A stretch of 64,000 bases of DNA from Variovorax ginsengisoli (GCF_030811835.1 NZ_JAUSRO010000003.1:62001-126000), one strand, 5' to 3'. Counted from the first letter of the stretch, positions 36,185 to 44,830 are shown. Numbers and translations are program-made. Notes: generated from the letters alone by a model not told the origin.

Positions 36185-36937
36185 ATGCTCAATACCGCCA
36201 CCCCTTCGACGCCCGCACCCGTCCTGCCCGCCATAGGCAATGCCATTGCGGGTCAACACACTGCGGACACCCTGAAGCTGCTTTGCGAGCAACTCAAGCC
36301 GCAGCGCCGCGTGGTGCATACGGGCGACGTGGTCTACCAGGCCGGTGAGCGCTTCGCCAACCTCTACATCCTGAACTCGGGCTTCTTCAAGATCGTGAAC
36401 CTCTCGATCGATGGGCGCGAGCAGGTAGTGGGTCTCAAGTTCCGCGGCGACTGGCTCGGCTTTGATGGCATCGCAGGCACCCGTTATGCGTGCGATGCAG
36501 TGGCCATGGATACGGGTGAGATCTGGGTGGTGCCCTATGTGGCCCTGCTGGAAGCCTGCACCAGGCATCCTGCCTTGCTGCATGTGTTGCACACCGCCAT
36601 GAGTCGCGAGATCGCGCATGACCGGGACTCGCTGATGTCCGTCTGCACGCTGCCCGCCGACGCGCGCGTGGCCGACTTCCTGCGCCACTGGGCCGAATCT
36701 TTGGCCGAAAGAGGCATGCGCACGGACGAGATCACGCTGCGCATGACACGCGCCGAGATCGGCAACTACCTGGGCATGACACTGGAGAGCGTGAGTCGTG
36801 CGCTCTCGCGCCTTGCACGCGACAACGTGATCGGCTTCGCCACCAAGGGCCGGCGCGATGTGCAGATTCCTGACGTGGGCGCGCTGTCGGCCTTCGTTCA
36901 GCGCTGTCTGGCGCCCGCGCCCGCCATGCTCCAATAG
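36185..36937 (+). CDS. FNR/CRP-family regulator without the N-terminal cysteine cluster
   Basis: A 250-residue CRP-family protein from ATG 36185 (AAGGAG site). It has a cyclic-nucleotide-binding-like beta roll (HTGDVVYQAGERFANLYILNSG) and a helix-turn-helix with EIGNYLGMTLESVSRALSRL. The E-SR residues of that recognition helix are those FNR uses to read TTGAT. FNR needs Cys at about 20, 23, 29 and 122; here only one Cys lies in the N-terminal 40 residues, so no 4Fe-4S oxygen sensor is expected. It may sense another signal (DNR-type proteins sense NO) or bind the same boxes constitutively. Confidence 0.88.
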   Translation: MLNTATPSTPAPVLPAIGNAIAGQHTADTLKLLCEQLKPQRRVVHTGDVVYQAGERFANLYILNSGFFKIVNLSIDGREQVVGLKFRGDWLGFDGIAGTRYACDAVAMDTGEIWVVPYVALLEACTRHPALLHVLHTAMSREIAHDRDSLMSVCTLPADARVADFLRHWAESLAERGMRTDEITLRMTRAEIGNYLGMTLESVSRALSRLARDNVIGFATKGRRDVQIPDVGALSAFVQRCLAPAPAMLQ

Positions 36938-36956
36938 GGCAGGCCCGCTGCGTGGG

Positions 36957-39062
36957 TCAGTGGCGGGCAGCGAGCAGCTTTGCCATGGCTTGCGCCAGTT
37001 CGGAGCGCGTGCAAGGCTTGGGCAACAGCTCCCAACTCGGCGGCACTTCGCGGTCGGCCTCGAGCAGCTCCGACGAGAAGCCCGACATCAGCAGCACCGA
37101 CAACTGCGGGAAGCGTTTCTGCGCTTCCGCGGCCAGGCGCGTGCCGCGCATGCCGGCGCCCAGGGCAATGTCGCTCAGCAGCAGGTCGAACGGCCCCGTC
37201 CTCGCGTCCAGCGCCGTGAGGGCCTGTTCTGCCGTGGCGGCTGTGACCACCTCGCAGCCCAGCGTGACCAGGAAGATCTCGATCACCTTGCGGACTTCCG
37301 CGTCGTCTTCCACCAGCATCACGCGCAGCCCGAGGGGGATCGTTTCATCGGCGCGCTCTTCTGCCCGTGTCGGCGGCTGCGGCTGCGCCTGCTGCGGCAG
37401 ATAGAGCGTCACGGTCGTGCCTTGTCCCACCGTGCTGTCGATCGCCACCGCGCCGCGGGACTGGTTGATGAAACCATAGACCGTGCTCAGGCCCAGCCCG
37501 GTGCCGCGCCCGACCTCCTTGGTGGTGAAGAAGGGCTCGAAGGCGCGCTCCTTCACATCGTCTGACATGCCCGTGCCGCTGTCGGTGATGGAGATGGCGA
37601 CGAAATGCGTGGTGGCGTCGTTGTTCGATGCATTGTGCAGCGCAGGGGGCAGCGCGCCACAGGCCTCGGTGCGAAAGCGCAGCGTGCCGCCCTCGGGCAT
37701 GGCGTCGCGCGCGTTGATCGCGATGTTGAGCAACGCCGACTCCAACTGCCCCGGGTCCGCCATCACGGGTGGGCAGTCCCGCGCGGTGTCGATCTCGATG
37801 CGGATACGCTGGTCCAGCGTGCGACGCAACATGTCGGCCAGCGAATGCAACAGTCCCGAGGTGTCGACGGCGCTCGGCTGCAGCCTCTGCCGTCGCGAGA
37901 ACGCCAGCAGCTTGCCGGTGAGCTCGGCACCGCGGCGCGAGGCGCGCTTGGCAGCGCTCAGCAACTGTTGCACCAAGGCGTTGGGTGCCAGCGCGGGCAG
38001 CTCTTCGAGCACCTGCAGGTTGCCCTGGATGACGGTCAGCAGATTGTTGAAGTCGTGCGCGATGCCGCCGGTGAGCTGGCCGACGCTTTCAAGCCGCTGC
38101 GCGTGGTTGAGCGCCTCTTCGGTCTGCACCCGCTGCAAGCTGGTGGTGAGCAGGCTGGACAGCGATTCAAGAAAACGCATTTCCTCGTCGCCGAACCGCC
38201 GCGGTTCCTTCGAACGCGCCGACAGCATCCCGATGACCCGCCCGCGATCACTCAGCGGCACGTCCAGTGCGCTGATCAGGCCGGCTTCGAGGTATGCGCG
38301 GGGTACGGCAAAGCGGTGCTCCAGGCGATAGTCCGGTACCACCACCGGCCGCGCCTGAGCGAAGACGAAGCCAGACGGGGTATCGGGCCGGTTGTCGATG
38401 CGTGCACCGATTTCCTCGCCGGCAAGCAGTCCGACGCCGCTGGCCACCTTGAATTCGAGGCGGTTGCCATCGAGCAGCCACACCATGGCGACCTCGACCT
38501 GAAGTGCCGTGGTGATGATCTCCGGGACGTGGAGCAGCACCACCTCCAGGTCGCGTGTGTCCACCGCAAGGCGCCCCAGCTGGGCCAGATGCTCGCTGTA
38601 ACGGGCACGCTGAAGCGCCCGCTTGACGCGTGGGTAGGCGCCAATGTCACGGATGGCCGCCACCACGAAGGGCAGTCCATGGTCTTGCAGCGGGCTGAGC
38701 GCGATCTCGACCATGACTTCGCTGCCGTCCTTGCGCTTGGCCACCAGCTCCATCTGTGTGCCCATGGGGCGCGGACGGGGCGCACGGCCATAGGCTTCGC
38801 GGTACGAGGCGTGACGCGGACGGATGCTGTCGGGCACCAGCACGTCGACGTTCAGGCCCAGAAGTTCGCTCACCGTGTAGCCCATCAGCGCCGCTGCCGA
38901 AGGGTTGGCCTGCATGATGCGGCCCGATTGGTCCACCAGCAGCAGCGAATCGGGATAGGCCAGGAAGAGCGAACGGAAGACGCTGCTCTCCTCGATCCCC
39001 GACGGCAGCCCGTGGATGTGCACGTCTGGCGGGGAGGGCGGGTCGTGCGCAGCGTCAGCCAT
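36957..39062 (-). CDS. Hybrid sensor histidine kinase (PAS-GAF-HisKA-HATPase-REC)
   Basis: A 701-residue protein starting at ATG 39062. Domains in order: PAS (about 20-130, MQANPSAAALMGYTVSELL), GAF (about 160-320), dimerization helix with H-box GGIAHDFNNLL, ATPase with GTGLGLSTVYGF, and a C-terminal receiver (VMLVEDDAEVRK, phospho-Asp in LLLSDIALG). There are no membrane segments, so sensing is cytoplasmic. Its start overlaps the response-regulator gene by 8 bases. The signal is unknown, but the microaerobic neighbours suggest redox or oxygen. Confidence 0.88.
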   Translation of the reverse strand: MADAAHDPPSPPDVHIHGLPSGIEESSVFRSLFLAYPDSLLLVDQSGRIMQANPSAAALMGYTVSELLGLNVDVLVPDSIRPRHASYREAYGRAPRPRPMGTQMELVAKRKDGSEVMVEIALSPLQDHGLPFVVAAIRDIGAYPRVKRALQRARYSEHLAQLGRLAVDTRDLEVVLLHVPEIITTALQVEVAMVWLLDGNRLEFKVASGVGLLAGEEIGARIDNRPDTPSGFVFAQARPVVVPDYRLEHRFAVPRAYLEAGLISALDVPLSDRGRVIGMLSARSKEPRRFGDEEMRFLESLSSLLTTSLQRVQTEEALNHAQRLESVGQLTGGIAHDFNNLLTVIQGNLQVLEELPALAPNALVQQLLSAAKRASRRGAELTGKLLAFSRRQRLQPSAVDTSGLLHSLADMLRRTLDQRIRIEIDTARDCPPVMADPGQLESALLNIAINARDAMPEGGTLRFRTEACGALPPALHNASNNDATTHFVAISITDSGTGMSDDVKERAFEPFFTTKEVGRGTGLGLSTVYGFINQSRGAVAIDSTVGQGTTVTLYLPQQAQPQPPTRAEERADETIPLGLRVMLVEDDAEVRKVIEIFLVTLGCEVVTAATAEQALTALDARTGPFDLLLSDIALGAGMRGTRLAAEAQKRFPQLSVLLMSGFSSELLEADREVPPSWELLPKPCTRSELAQAMAKLLAARH

Positions 39063-39798
39063 GGGAAACCGGTGGCACCAGGATGTAGCCCGCGCCTCGC
39101 ACCGACTTGATGATCTGCGGATCGTCCGAGTCCGCCTCGATCTTCTTGCGCAGGCGTCCGACCTGTACATCGACGGTACGGTCGAAGGGTGCGGCTTCGC
39201 GTCCGCGTGTCTGCTCCAGAAGGAAGTCGCGCGACAGCACGCGGCCAGGGTGGCGTGCAAAGGCCTTCAGAAGGTCGAATTCGCCGCTGGTCAGCGTGAC
39301 GTCTTCGCCATTCGGGTTCCTGAGGCTGCGAGCGGCGGTGTCGAGTTGCCAGCCGGCAAAGCGCAGCTTGTCCGACGGCGCTGCGGCGAGCACTGCCGAT
39401 GCAGGGGCCGGGGCAACTGGCGTCTCCGGTGTCGTGCGCCGCAGCACGGCCTTCACGCGTGCGACCAGTTCGCGCAGGTCGAAGGGTTTGGTCACATAGT
39501 CGTCTGCACCCACCTCCAGGCCCACCACCTTGTCCACCGCATCGCCACGGCCCGTGACGATGACGAGACCGCAACGCCAGCTCTCGCGCACGCGGCGCGC
39601 GATCGAGAAGCCGTCTTCGCCCGGCAGGCCGAGGTCGAGCAGCACGAGATCCGCGGGATCGTTGTCCATCAGCGCCATCAGTGCGCTGCCGTTGTGCACC
39701 TGGGTCACGCGAAAGCCGTGGCCCTGCAGGTAATTGGCCAGCAGCAGCGTGATGTCAACATCGTCGTCGAGCACCGCGATGTGGAAGGCAGATTTCAT
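39055..39798 (-). CDS. OmpR-type response regulator
   Basis: A 247-residue regulator, start taken at ATG 39798 (or 39807). The receiver has HIAVLDDDVDITLLL and phospho-Asp in LVLLDLGLPGEDG, with Lys in VTKPFDLRE. The C-terminal winged helix has SGEFDLLKAFARHPGRVLSR and DRTVDVQVGRLRKKIE. Partner of the hybrid kinase gene that follows, with overlapping ends. Confidence 0.9.
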   Translation of the reverse strand: MKSAFHIAVLDDDVDITLLLANYLQGHGFRVTQVHNGSALMALMDNDPADLVLLDLGLPGEDGFSIARRVRESWRCGLVIVTGRGDAVDKVVGLEVGADDYVTKPFDLRELVARVKAVLRRTTPETPVAPAPASAVLAAAPSDKLRFAGWQLDTAARSLRNPNGEDVTLTSGEFDLLKAFARHPGRVLSRDFLLEQTRGREAAPFDRTVDVQVGRLRKKIEADSDDPQIIKSVRGAGYILVPPVSHG

Positions 39799-39930
39799 GG
39801 TGAGCAAGGAAATAGGGCGGGAATGCTGCAGGCATTCCGCTTCGCCGGGAGCGTAGCACGCACACGCCCCTGGCAGCCCTATTGCCGGCGATCACCACAC
39901 CGACGGTTGTGGCACCGAGCTGGCGAAACC

Positions 39931-40437
39931 TCACTGGCCGGCAAGGGTGCCGCTGGGCAGCGCGAAGCGCTCATGCTCGGTATGAGCGCTTTCGGGCGCG
40001 CGTACCAGCAACACCGGCACGGGCGAGATGCGCAGGATGTGTTCGGCACTGCTGCCCATCACCCAGCGGCCGATGCCACGGCGCCCGTGGGTGCCGATCA
40101 CGATCAGCTCTGCCTTGCAGGCTTCGGCCTCCGCGATGATCTGGTCGTGCACCGTCCCATTGAAGCGGTCGAGCAGCACGGTGTCGGCCTCGACATCTGC
40201 CTCGACAGCCTCGGCCTGCGCGGCCTGGAGCAGCTTGGCAGCGCTGGCGCGCAACTCCTCGAGCCAGTTGCCGGCGTAGCCCGCGTAGGCATCCATGGCC
40301 AGGGCAAACGACAACTCGTCGATCACGTGCACCAGGCGCAGCCGGCCGCCGGTGAGCTTGGCCAATCGGATGGCCTCACTCAGCCCGCGGCTGGACGTGG
40401 AACTGCCGTCGATGGGAACAAGAATTCGTTGGTACAT
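39931..40437 (-). CDS. uspA: Universal stress protein
   Basis: A 168-residue UspA-family protein with the full ATP-loop motif IGTHGRRGIGRWVMGSSAEH and start MYQRILVPIDGSSTS. It has a short C-terminal tail of about 20 residues. It is divergent from the hemerythrin gene across an FNR box. Confidence 0.9.
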   Translation of the reverse strand: MYQRILVPIDGSSTSSRGLSEAIRLAKLTGGRLRLVHVIDELSFALAMDAYAGYAGNWLEELRASAAKLLQAAQAEAVEADVEADTVLLDRFNGTVHDQIIAEAEACKAELIVIGTHGRRGIGRWVMGSSAEHILRISPVPVLLVRAPESAHTEHERFALPSGTLAGQ

Positions 40438-40496
40438 GGCGCGACTCCGTGTGTTGAATGGATGGCGTCAGTATCCGGAGCGCTACGCAGCGTGGT

Positions 40497-40510
40497 TTGA
40501 TTTCGATCAA
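40497..40510. promoter_or_regulatory. FNR/Anr box between uspA and hemerythrin gene
   Basis: TTGATTTCGATCAA matches TTGAT-N4-ATCAA exactly. It is 60 bases before the uspA start and 50 before the hemerythrin start, so it can serve either. Confidence 0.85.
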
Positions 40511-40559
40511 GGCTGCGCACGGAGAAAGAGCGACCCTCGAGGCTTGCAGAGGAAACCGC

Positions 40560-41144
40560 ATGACCCAAGCCACTGTTCGCATCATTCGCCAGGAACACGC
40601 CGCACTGTCGGCCATGCTCCGCTCCATCGTGCAGCTGCTCGAGCAGCACCGGCGCAAAGGTACCTTGCCCGATTTCGCGGTGTTGCGCGCCATGCTCTTT
40701 TACGTAGACGAATTTCCCGAGAAGCGCCATCACCGCAAGGAAACCGAACTGCTGTTTCCCAGGCTGCGCGCCCGCACGCCGATCTCGCGCGACCTGCTGG
40801 ACAAGCTGGACGAGGACCATGCCCGCGGCGAGCGCAGGATCCGCGATGTCGAGCATGCGCTGCTCGCCTTCGAGATGATGGGCGAGTCGCGACGCGAGGC
40901 CTTCGAACAAACGGTCGGCGAGTACGTCGACTTCTACCTGGGCCACATGGCGCTGGAGGAGCGCGAGATACTGCCACTGGCCGAGCGCGTGCTGACCGAG
41001 GACGACTGGCGCGATCTGGACGAAGCCTTTGCGCAGAACCGCGACCCCTTGACCGGGCATGTGGCGGACTTCGAATACAACGCGCTCTTCACGCGCATCG
41101 TGAATGTGGTGCCCGCCCCCATTGGGCTGGGGCCGGCGCTTTGA
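40560..41144 (+). CDS. Hemerythrin-domain protein
   Basis: A 194-residue four-helix protein from ATG 40560 (AGAGGAAAC upstream). The candidate iron ligands are RQEHAALS, RHHRKETELL, DEDHARGE and YLGHMALEE. Hemerythrin-like proteins bind O2 or NO or help repair Fe-S centres (YtfE type). Adjacent FNR box supports a low-oxygen role. Confidence 0.85.
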   Translation: MTQATVRIIRQEHAALSAMLRSIVQLLEQHRRKGTLPDFAVLRAMLFYVDEFPEKRHHRKETELLFPRLRARTPISRDLLDKLDEDHARGERRIRDVEHALLAFEMMGESRREAFEQTVGEYVDFYLGHMALEEREILPLAERVLTEDDWRDLDEAFAQNRDPLTGHVADFEYNALFTRIVNVVPAPIGLGPAL

Positions 41145-41203
41145 CAGTTCCTTGGCAGCCCTTACGGCAGCCTTTTTGACGCCGGACCGACCATTCAAAA
41201 ACC

Positions 41204-41392
41204 ATGAACTCACAACAACCTGCAGCCAAGCCGCACCGTCAACATCTGCTCAAGCAAATGCTCCAGCTGGTGGCTTTTGGCGTCGCGACCCTTCTGGCCA
41301 CCGGTGTTCTGGTGCTCGCGGGGCTCAACGAGCGCGGCGATGCACCGGAAAGCCTGGCTTTCATCACACACAAGGCGCAAGGTCCGCGGTGA
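41204..41392 (+). CDS. Small single-span membrane protein
   Basis: A 62-residue protein with a basic N-terminus (KPHRQH) and one hydrophobic span (LVAFGVATLLATGVLVLAGL). No family recognised. It has no strong ribosome site. It lies between the hemerythrin gene and the next small membrane protein gene. Confidence 0.5.
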   Translation: MNSQQPAAKPHRQHLLKQMLQLVAFGVATLLATGVLVLAGLNERGDAPESLAFITHKAQGPR

Positions 41393-41451
41393 ACCGGAAA
41401 CGGCTGCCTTCCGATACGCCGTCAATGCGTCGATCTTCTCCCGACAGTCGT

Positions 41452-41465
41452 CTTTCTTAAGAAAG
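41452..41465. promoter_or_regulatory. 14-bp palindrome upstream of small membrane protein gene
   Basis: CTTTCTTAAGAAAG is perfect. It lies 70 bases before the 41535 start. The class is unknown. Confidence 0.35.
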
Positions 41466-41534
41466 GCCCAAGCTTCGTCATCGATCATTGGAGGCTGCAG
41501 GTGCAGCAGCGACCTGCACTTAACAGGAAAGTGC

Positions 41535-41840
41535 ATGAACACCGGCAGACCCGACCCAACCTCCTTGCAACCTCGTCCAGCCCAAGTCGCCCCGGCCAAG
41601 CGCGTTCGAGAACCGCAGGCAACATGCCTGCTGGCCGGTTTGGCGATCTTTGGCGCCGCCGCCGGTCTCGCGGCCGTCGTGTGGGCCACCTATGACGCGT
41701 TCGATCACGGGGCCTTCGACATGCATGCGGCCATCGTCGAGCCGATGCTGTCCGTGCTGCAAGGCGGGGTGATTCGATCGTCCGAACTGCACGGCCTGGC
41801 CAGGGGCTTGGCCGTCTCTGTGGCGGGGGCCTTGTCGTGA
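41535..41840 (+). CDS. Small membrane protein of unknown function
   Basis: A 101-residue protein from ATG 41535 with AGGAAAG seven bases upstream. One clear membrane span (CLLAGLAIFGAAAGLAAVVW) is followed by a soluble tail with HGAFDMHA and a second weakly hydrophobic stretch. I do not recognise the family. Its stop overlaps the VIT-family start (GTGA), so the two are coupled. Confidence 0.6.
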   Translation: MNTGRPDPTSLQPRPAQVAPAKRVREPQATCLLAGLAIFGAAAGLAAVVWATYDAFDHGAFDMHAAIVEPMLSVLQGGVIRSSELHGLARGLAVSVAGALS

Positions 41841-42541
41841 GAGGCATCGCCCGGCGACACGTTGAACGTCATCGCACCGCGCGTATCGGCTGGCTGCGTG
41901 CTGCGGTGCTCGGTGCCAACGACGGCATCGTCTCCACCGCCAGTCTGATCGTCGGCGTGGCGGCGGCGCACGCCAGCCACGGCAGCATCGTCATGACCGG
42001 CTTGGCCGGCCTGATCGCTGGCGCCATGTCCATGGCCGCCGGCGAGTATGTGTCCGTGCATTCGCAGGCCGACACTGAGAATGCCGACCTGGACCGCGAA
42101 CGCGCCGAACTTGCCGAAGATCCAGCGGCGGAAATGCGCGAACTGACGGCCATCTACGTGGGCCGCGGCCTTTCGCATCCATTGGCAAGTCAGGTCGCGC
42201 AGGCGCTGATGGCGCACGACGCCTTGGGCGCGCATGCGCGCGACGAACTCGGCATTTCAGATGCCCTGAGTGCGCGACCCCTGCAGGCTGCGATGGCTTC
42301 GGCGGCCAGTTTCACGGTCGGCGCGGCGATGCCGCTGGTCGTCGCCTCGTTGGCGAGTGGCCCGCATCTGGTGAATTGGGTGGCAGCGCTGTCGATCGTT
42401 TTTCTCGCCACGCTCGGGGCGATCGCCGCACGCGCCGGCGGTGCGAAAGTTCTGCCTTCCGCATGGCGCGTCACGCTGTGGGGTGTGCTCGCCATGGGCG
42501 TGACCGCGGCTGCGGGCTCGCTTTTCTCCGGAGTGGCCTGA
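41837..42541 (+). CDS. VIT/CCC1-family divalent metal transporter
   Basis: A 234-residue protein starting at a GTG within the GTGA overlap. It has the VIT signature LGANDGIVSTASLIVGVAAA, a second span with GLIAGAMSMAAGEYVSV, and a cytoplasmic Glu-rich loop (DRERAELAEDPAAEM), then three more spans. VIT proteins move Fe(II) or Mn(II) out of the cytoplasm. Fits with the iron-rich microaerobic block. Confidence 0.88.
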   Translation: MRGIARRHVERHRTARIGWLRAAVLGANDGIVSTASLIVGVAAAHASHGSIVMTGLAGLIAGAMSMAAGEYVSVHSQADTENADLDRERAELAEDPAAEMRELTAIYVGRGLSHPLASQVAQALMAHDALGAHARDELGISDALSARPLQAAMASAASFTVGAAMPLVVASLASGPHLVNWVAALSIVFLATLGAIAARAGGAKVLPSAWRVTLWGVLAMGVTAAAGSLFSGVA

Positions 42542-42796
42542 GCGGCTGTCCATCGTGGGTCCGGCGTGCTTGATCCGACTGAGTTCAACAGCGGCTTCGG
42601 GGCGGACACAGCGTGCAAGCAGACTGCAGAGGCCTATTTTGCCGGCAGTGCAGAACCTGATCGATCGGCCGCTTGGTCAAGGCGCCCGACTTTCGTTCCC
42701 TGGTGACACCGCTTCTGGTTCAGCTCTCCTTCTGGTATTTCGACGCGCCGCAACGCGCTTAGATACCGAGGTCATGCGCTTATCGCGAATGGGTTG
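42542..42796. other. Intergenic stretch without a recognisable gene
   Basis: No credible coding region: an ORF of 118 codons across 42555-42911 lacks family features and runs through a terminator. No tRNA or clear repeat is seen. The right end holds the promoter of the element at 42797-42910. Confidence 0.6.
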
Positions 42797-42910
42797 TTGG
42801 TGTGGCCTCGCAGGCTACCTATATTCGGGGCATGCCATCGCAGGTTTCCTGGGGGGTGTCTCTTCGTCGTACCGACGATGTTCCGCGGACCTTCGGGTCC
42901 GCTTTTTTTA
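42797..42910 (+). ncRNA. Candidate sRNA or attenuator leader
   Basis: A sigma70-like promoter: TTGGTG (42797-42802), 17-base spacer, TATATT (42820-42825). The transcript would begin about 42832. It contains a hairpin CGTCG-TAC-CGACG and ends in GCGGACC-TTCG-GGTCCGC (42885-42902) with seven T, an intrinsic terminator. The length is about 79 bases, 18 bases before the next ATG. It is either a small RNA or an attenuator leader for the acireductone-dioxygenase-like gene. Confidence 0.55.
42885..42909 (+). terminator. Intrinsic terminator with TTCG loop
   Basis: The perfect 7-bp stem GCGGACC/GGTCCGC closes on a stable TTCG tetraloop and is followed by seven T (42903-42909). Confidence 0.9.
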
Positions 42911-42927
42911 GCAAGGGTGATCTCCAT

Positions 42928-43521
42928 ATGGGTGTGCTGGTGCATTTCGACCACAACGCAAACTGGGGCGAGACGCGTGTGTGCGATGAACTCATCACGC
43001 GCGACCTGGCTCGTGCCGGCATTGCCTGGGGGCGCTGGGATGCGGCAACAGCCATCGCCTCTGACCTGTCGCTGCATGTGCTGCTGGCCGCACCCGATGG
43101 CGATCTGGCTTCGTTGCGTGAGCGCTTCGGTGCGCATCGCATCGAACGTATCCGCTTGGCGCCTGGCGACATCGGCTGGAAGGCCTTGCGGCGACATCTG
43201 CGTGACGAGGCGGTGGTCGCCGCGGCCGAAGTGCGCTGCTTCGTCGAAGGAGCAGGTCTGTTCCACATCCGAACCGCTCATGGCTTTTTCGGATTGCTTT
43301 GCGAAGCGGGCGAATGGGTCGCGCTGCCGGCCGGCACACGCTACGGCTTCGATGCAGGCGATGTGCCCGAACTCGATGCGTTGCGGCTGTTCGTCGAGGC
43401 GCCGCGCCCCGCCGCACGATCGACGGCACGCAATGGGCTGCCGCTGCCGCTGCCGCCGATGGACGATTTCGTAGACGAGGTGCTACGGCTGACAGGGCAT
43501 CTTGCGCAGACGGATTCATAG
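42928..43521 (+). CDS. Acireductone-dioxygenase-like protein lacking metal ligands
   Basis: A 197-residue cupin, ATG 42928 with AAGGGTGA upstream. EVRCFVEGAGLFHI and LLCEAGEWVALPAGTRYGFDAG line up with the acireductone dioxygenase segments DEVRFFVEGAGLF and PAHTPHWFDMG. Of the four known metal ligands (His, His, Glu, His), only the Glu in EVR is kept; the HTH pair is AVV and the last His is Tyr. Catalysis as in methionine salvage is unlikely. The C-terminus extends beyond the family core. No mtnA/C/K genes are near. Confidence 0.7.
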   Translation: MGVLVHFDHNANWGETRVCDELITRDLARAGIAWGRWDAATAIASDLSLHVLLAAPDGDLASLRERFGAHRIERIRLAPGDIGWKALRRHLRDEAVVAAAEVRCFVEGAGLFHIRTAHGFFGLLCEAGEWVALPAGTRYGFDAGDVPELDALRLFVEAPRPAARSTARNGLPLPLPPMDDFVDEVLRLTGHLAQTDS

Positions 43522-43555
43522 CCTGCTGCGTGCTGTGGCGCAGCAGAGGTCCGAC

Positions 43556-44803
43556 TCATTGAAAGGTGCCGGGCTCGGGTGGCGCGTCGCTGACGAACCA
43601 GCGGCCCACGTTGCGCGTCTTGTATTCGGCGGGGTTGTGCAGCGTGTGGATGCGCGCATTGCGCCAGAAGCGGTCAAAGCCCTCGGCTCGCACGGCCGAG
43701 CGTGCGCCCATCACCTCGAAGATTTCGCTCGTGACTTCGAGCGCGACTTGACCGGCGAGCACGTTTGCGGCCGCAATGGCCACGGCCGCCTCGCCGCGCT
43801 CCTCGTGGGTGAGCGCCTCGCCTTGCGCTGCGACGGTGTCGAGCGCGTGCAACGCACGGTCGGCCAGTGCCGTGGCGGCCTGCGTTTTCACATACAGCTC
43901 GCCGTACTGACGCTGCACCCATGGATCGTCGGTGTGGCGCTGCACACCGGAGTGGATCCAGGGGCGTGACTTGTGCAACGTGTAGCTGCGCGCCGCACGC
44001 AGCGCGCCCTGTGCGGTGCCGACGAACACGTTGAGCAGCACGCTCTGCTGCTGCAGCGGCGTGACGGTACGCCAGGCCTCGACGGGTGCGCCGGTCGGGT
44101 TCAGTGGTATCGGATCGCCAAGCACCTCGCTGTCGTGCACGCGCACGCCGCGGTAGGTGACGCGGCCACTGCCGGTCTGGCGCTGTCCGATGCCATCCCA
44201 GTCATCCTCGATCGTGAGCCCCTCGCGATCGGCGGGGATGGTGGCGAAACGACGCTCGCCGTTCTGCGGGTCTTCCCAGGCGATCGCGAGCCGATCTGCA
44301 ACGTGCGAACCCGAGGTGAAGGGCCTGAAGCCGTCGAGCACGAAACCGTCGCCCTCACGCACGCCGAACAGGCTTTTCGAGAAACTGTTGGAGGTGTTGC
44401 CCCAGAACCAGTTGTCGGCGATCGAGCGGCGCCACAGGTCGAACGTCTTCTCGGGTTCGTTGCGCAGCCTCGGACTCAACAGGCTGCTGTGGTGATAGCC
44501 GTACAGGTGACCGAGCGAGCCGTCGACTTGCGACAGCGTGCGCGTGATGCGCAATGCGGTGGACCAGGCTTCGCCGTCGCCACCGATCTCGCGCGGCAGC
44601 AGCAGCGACAGCAGCCGGTGGTTTTTCAGCAGGCGGATTTGCGCGATGGGCCGACCACCGGCTTGGTCGCGCGCGATCGCATCGCGGGCGAACAGTTCGC
44701 GCAGCACCACTGCGCGGGCCAGGAAAGGATTGCGCGTGTCGGGTTCGAACAGCGGCGGCGCCTCGTCGGAGGCGGGATGGAGGTAGGCGATGGAAGCGGA
44801 CAT
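43556..44803 (-). CDS. Acyl-CoA-dehydrogenase-fold monooxygenase (DszC/SfnB-type)
   Basis: A 415-residue flavin enzyme. N-terminal RDQAGGRPIAQIRLLKNHRLL, then [25 protein letters not shown] (flavin-binding core) and the C-terminal WRNARIHTLHNPAEYK, with the His in the TLHNP motif where DszC has its catalytic His. These enzymes use FMNH2 and O2 to oxidize organosulfur compounds (DszC, SfnB/SfnC). Third gene of a reverse-strand operon with DUF3088 and a paralogue. Confidence 0.85.
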   Translation of the reverse strand: MSASIAYLHPASDEAPPLFEPDTRNPFLARAVVLRELFARDAIARDQAGGRPIAQIRLLKNHRLLSLLLPREIGGDGEAWSTALRITRTLSQVDGSLGHLYGYHHSSLLSPRLRNEPEKTFDLWRRSIADNWFWGNTSNSFSKSLFGVREGDGFVLDGFRPFTSGSHVADRLAIAWEDPQNGERRFATIPADREGLTIEDDWDGIGQRQTGSGRVTYRGVRVHDSEVLGDPIPLNPTGAPVEAWRTVTPLQQQSVLLNVFVGTAQGALRAARSYTLHKSRPWIHSGVQRHTDDPWVQRQYGELYVKTQAATALADRALHALDTVAAQGEALTHEERGEAAVAIAAANVLAGQVALEVTSEIFEVMGARSAVRAEGFDRFWRNARIHTLHNPAEYKTRNVGRWFVSDAPPEPGTFQ

Positions 44804-44830
44804 GTCGCAATCTGGGAAGGGTGTTTCCGG

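Noticed and set aside
41145..41203. Terminator after the hemerythrin gene
   Set aside because: GGCAGCC occurs as a direct, not inverted, repeat before the T-run, so no stem forms.
42555..42911. 118-codon open frame between the VIT gene and the ARD-like gene
   Set aside because: It passes through a promoter and an intrinsic terminator and has no family or signal features.
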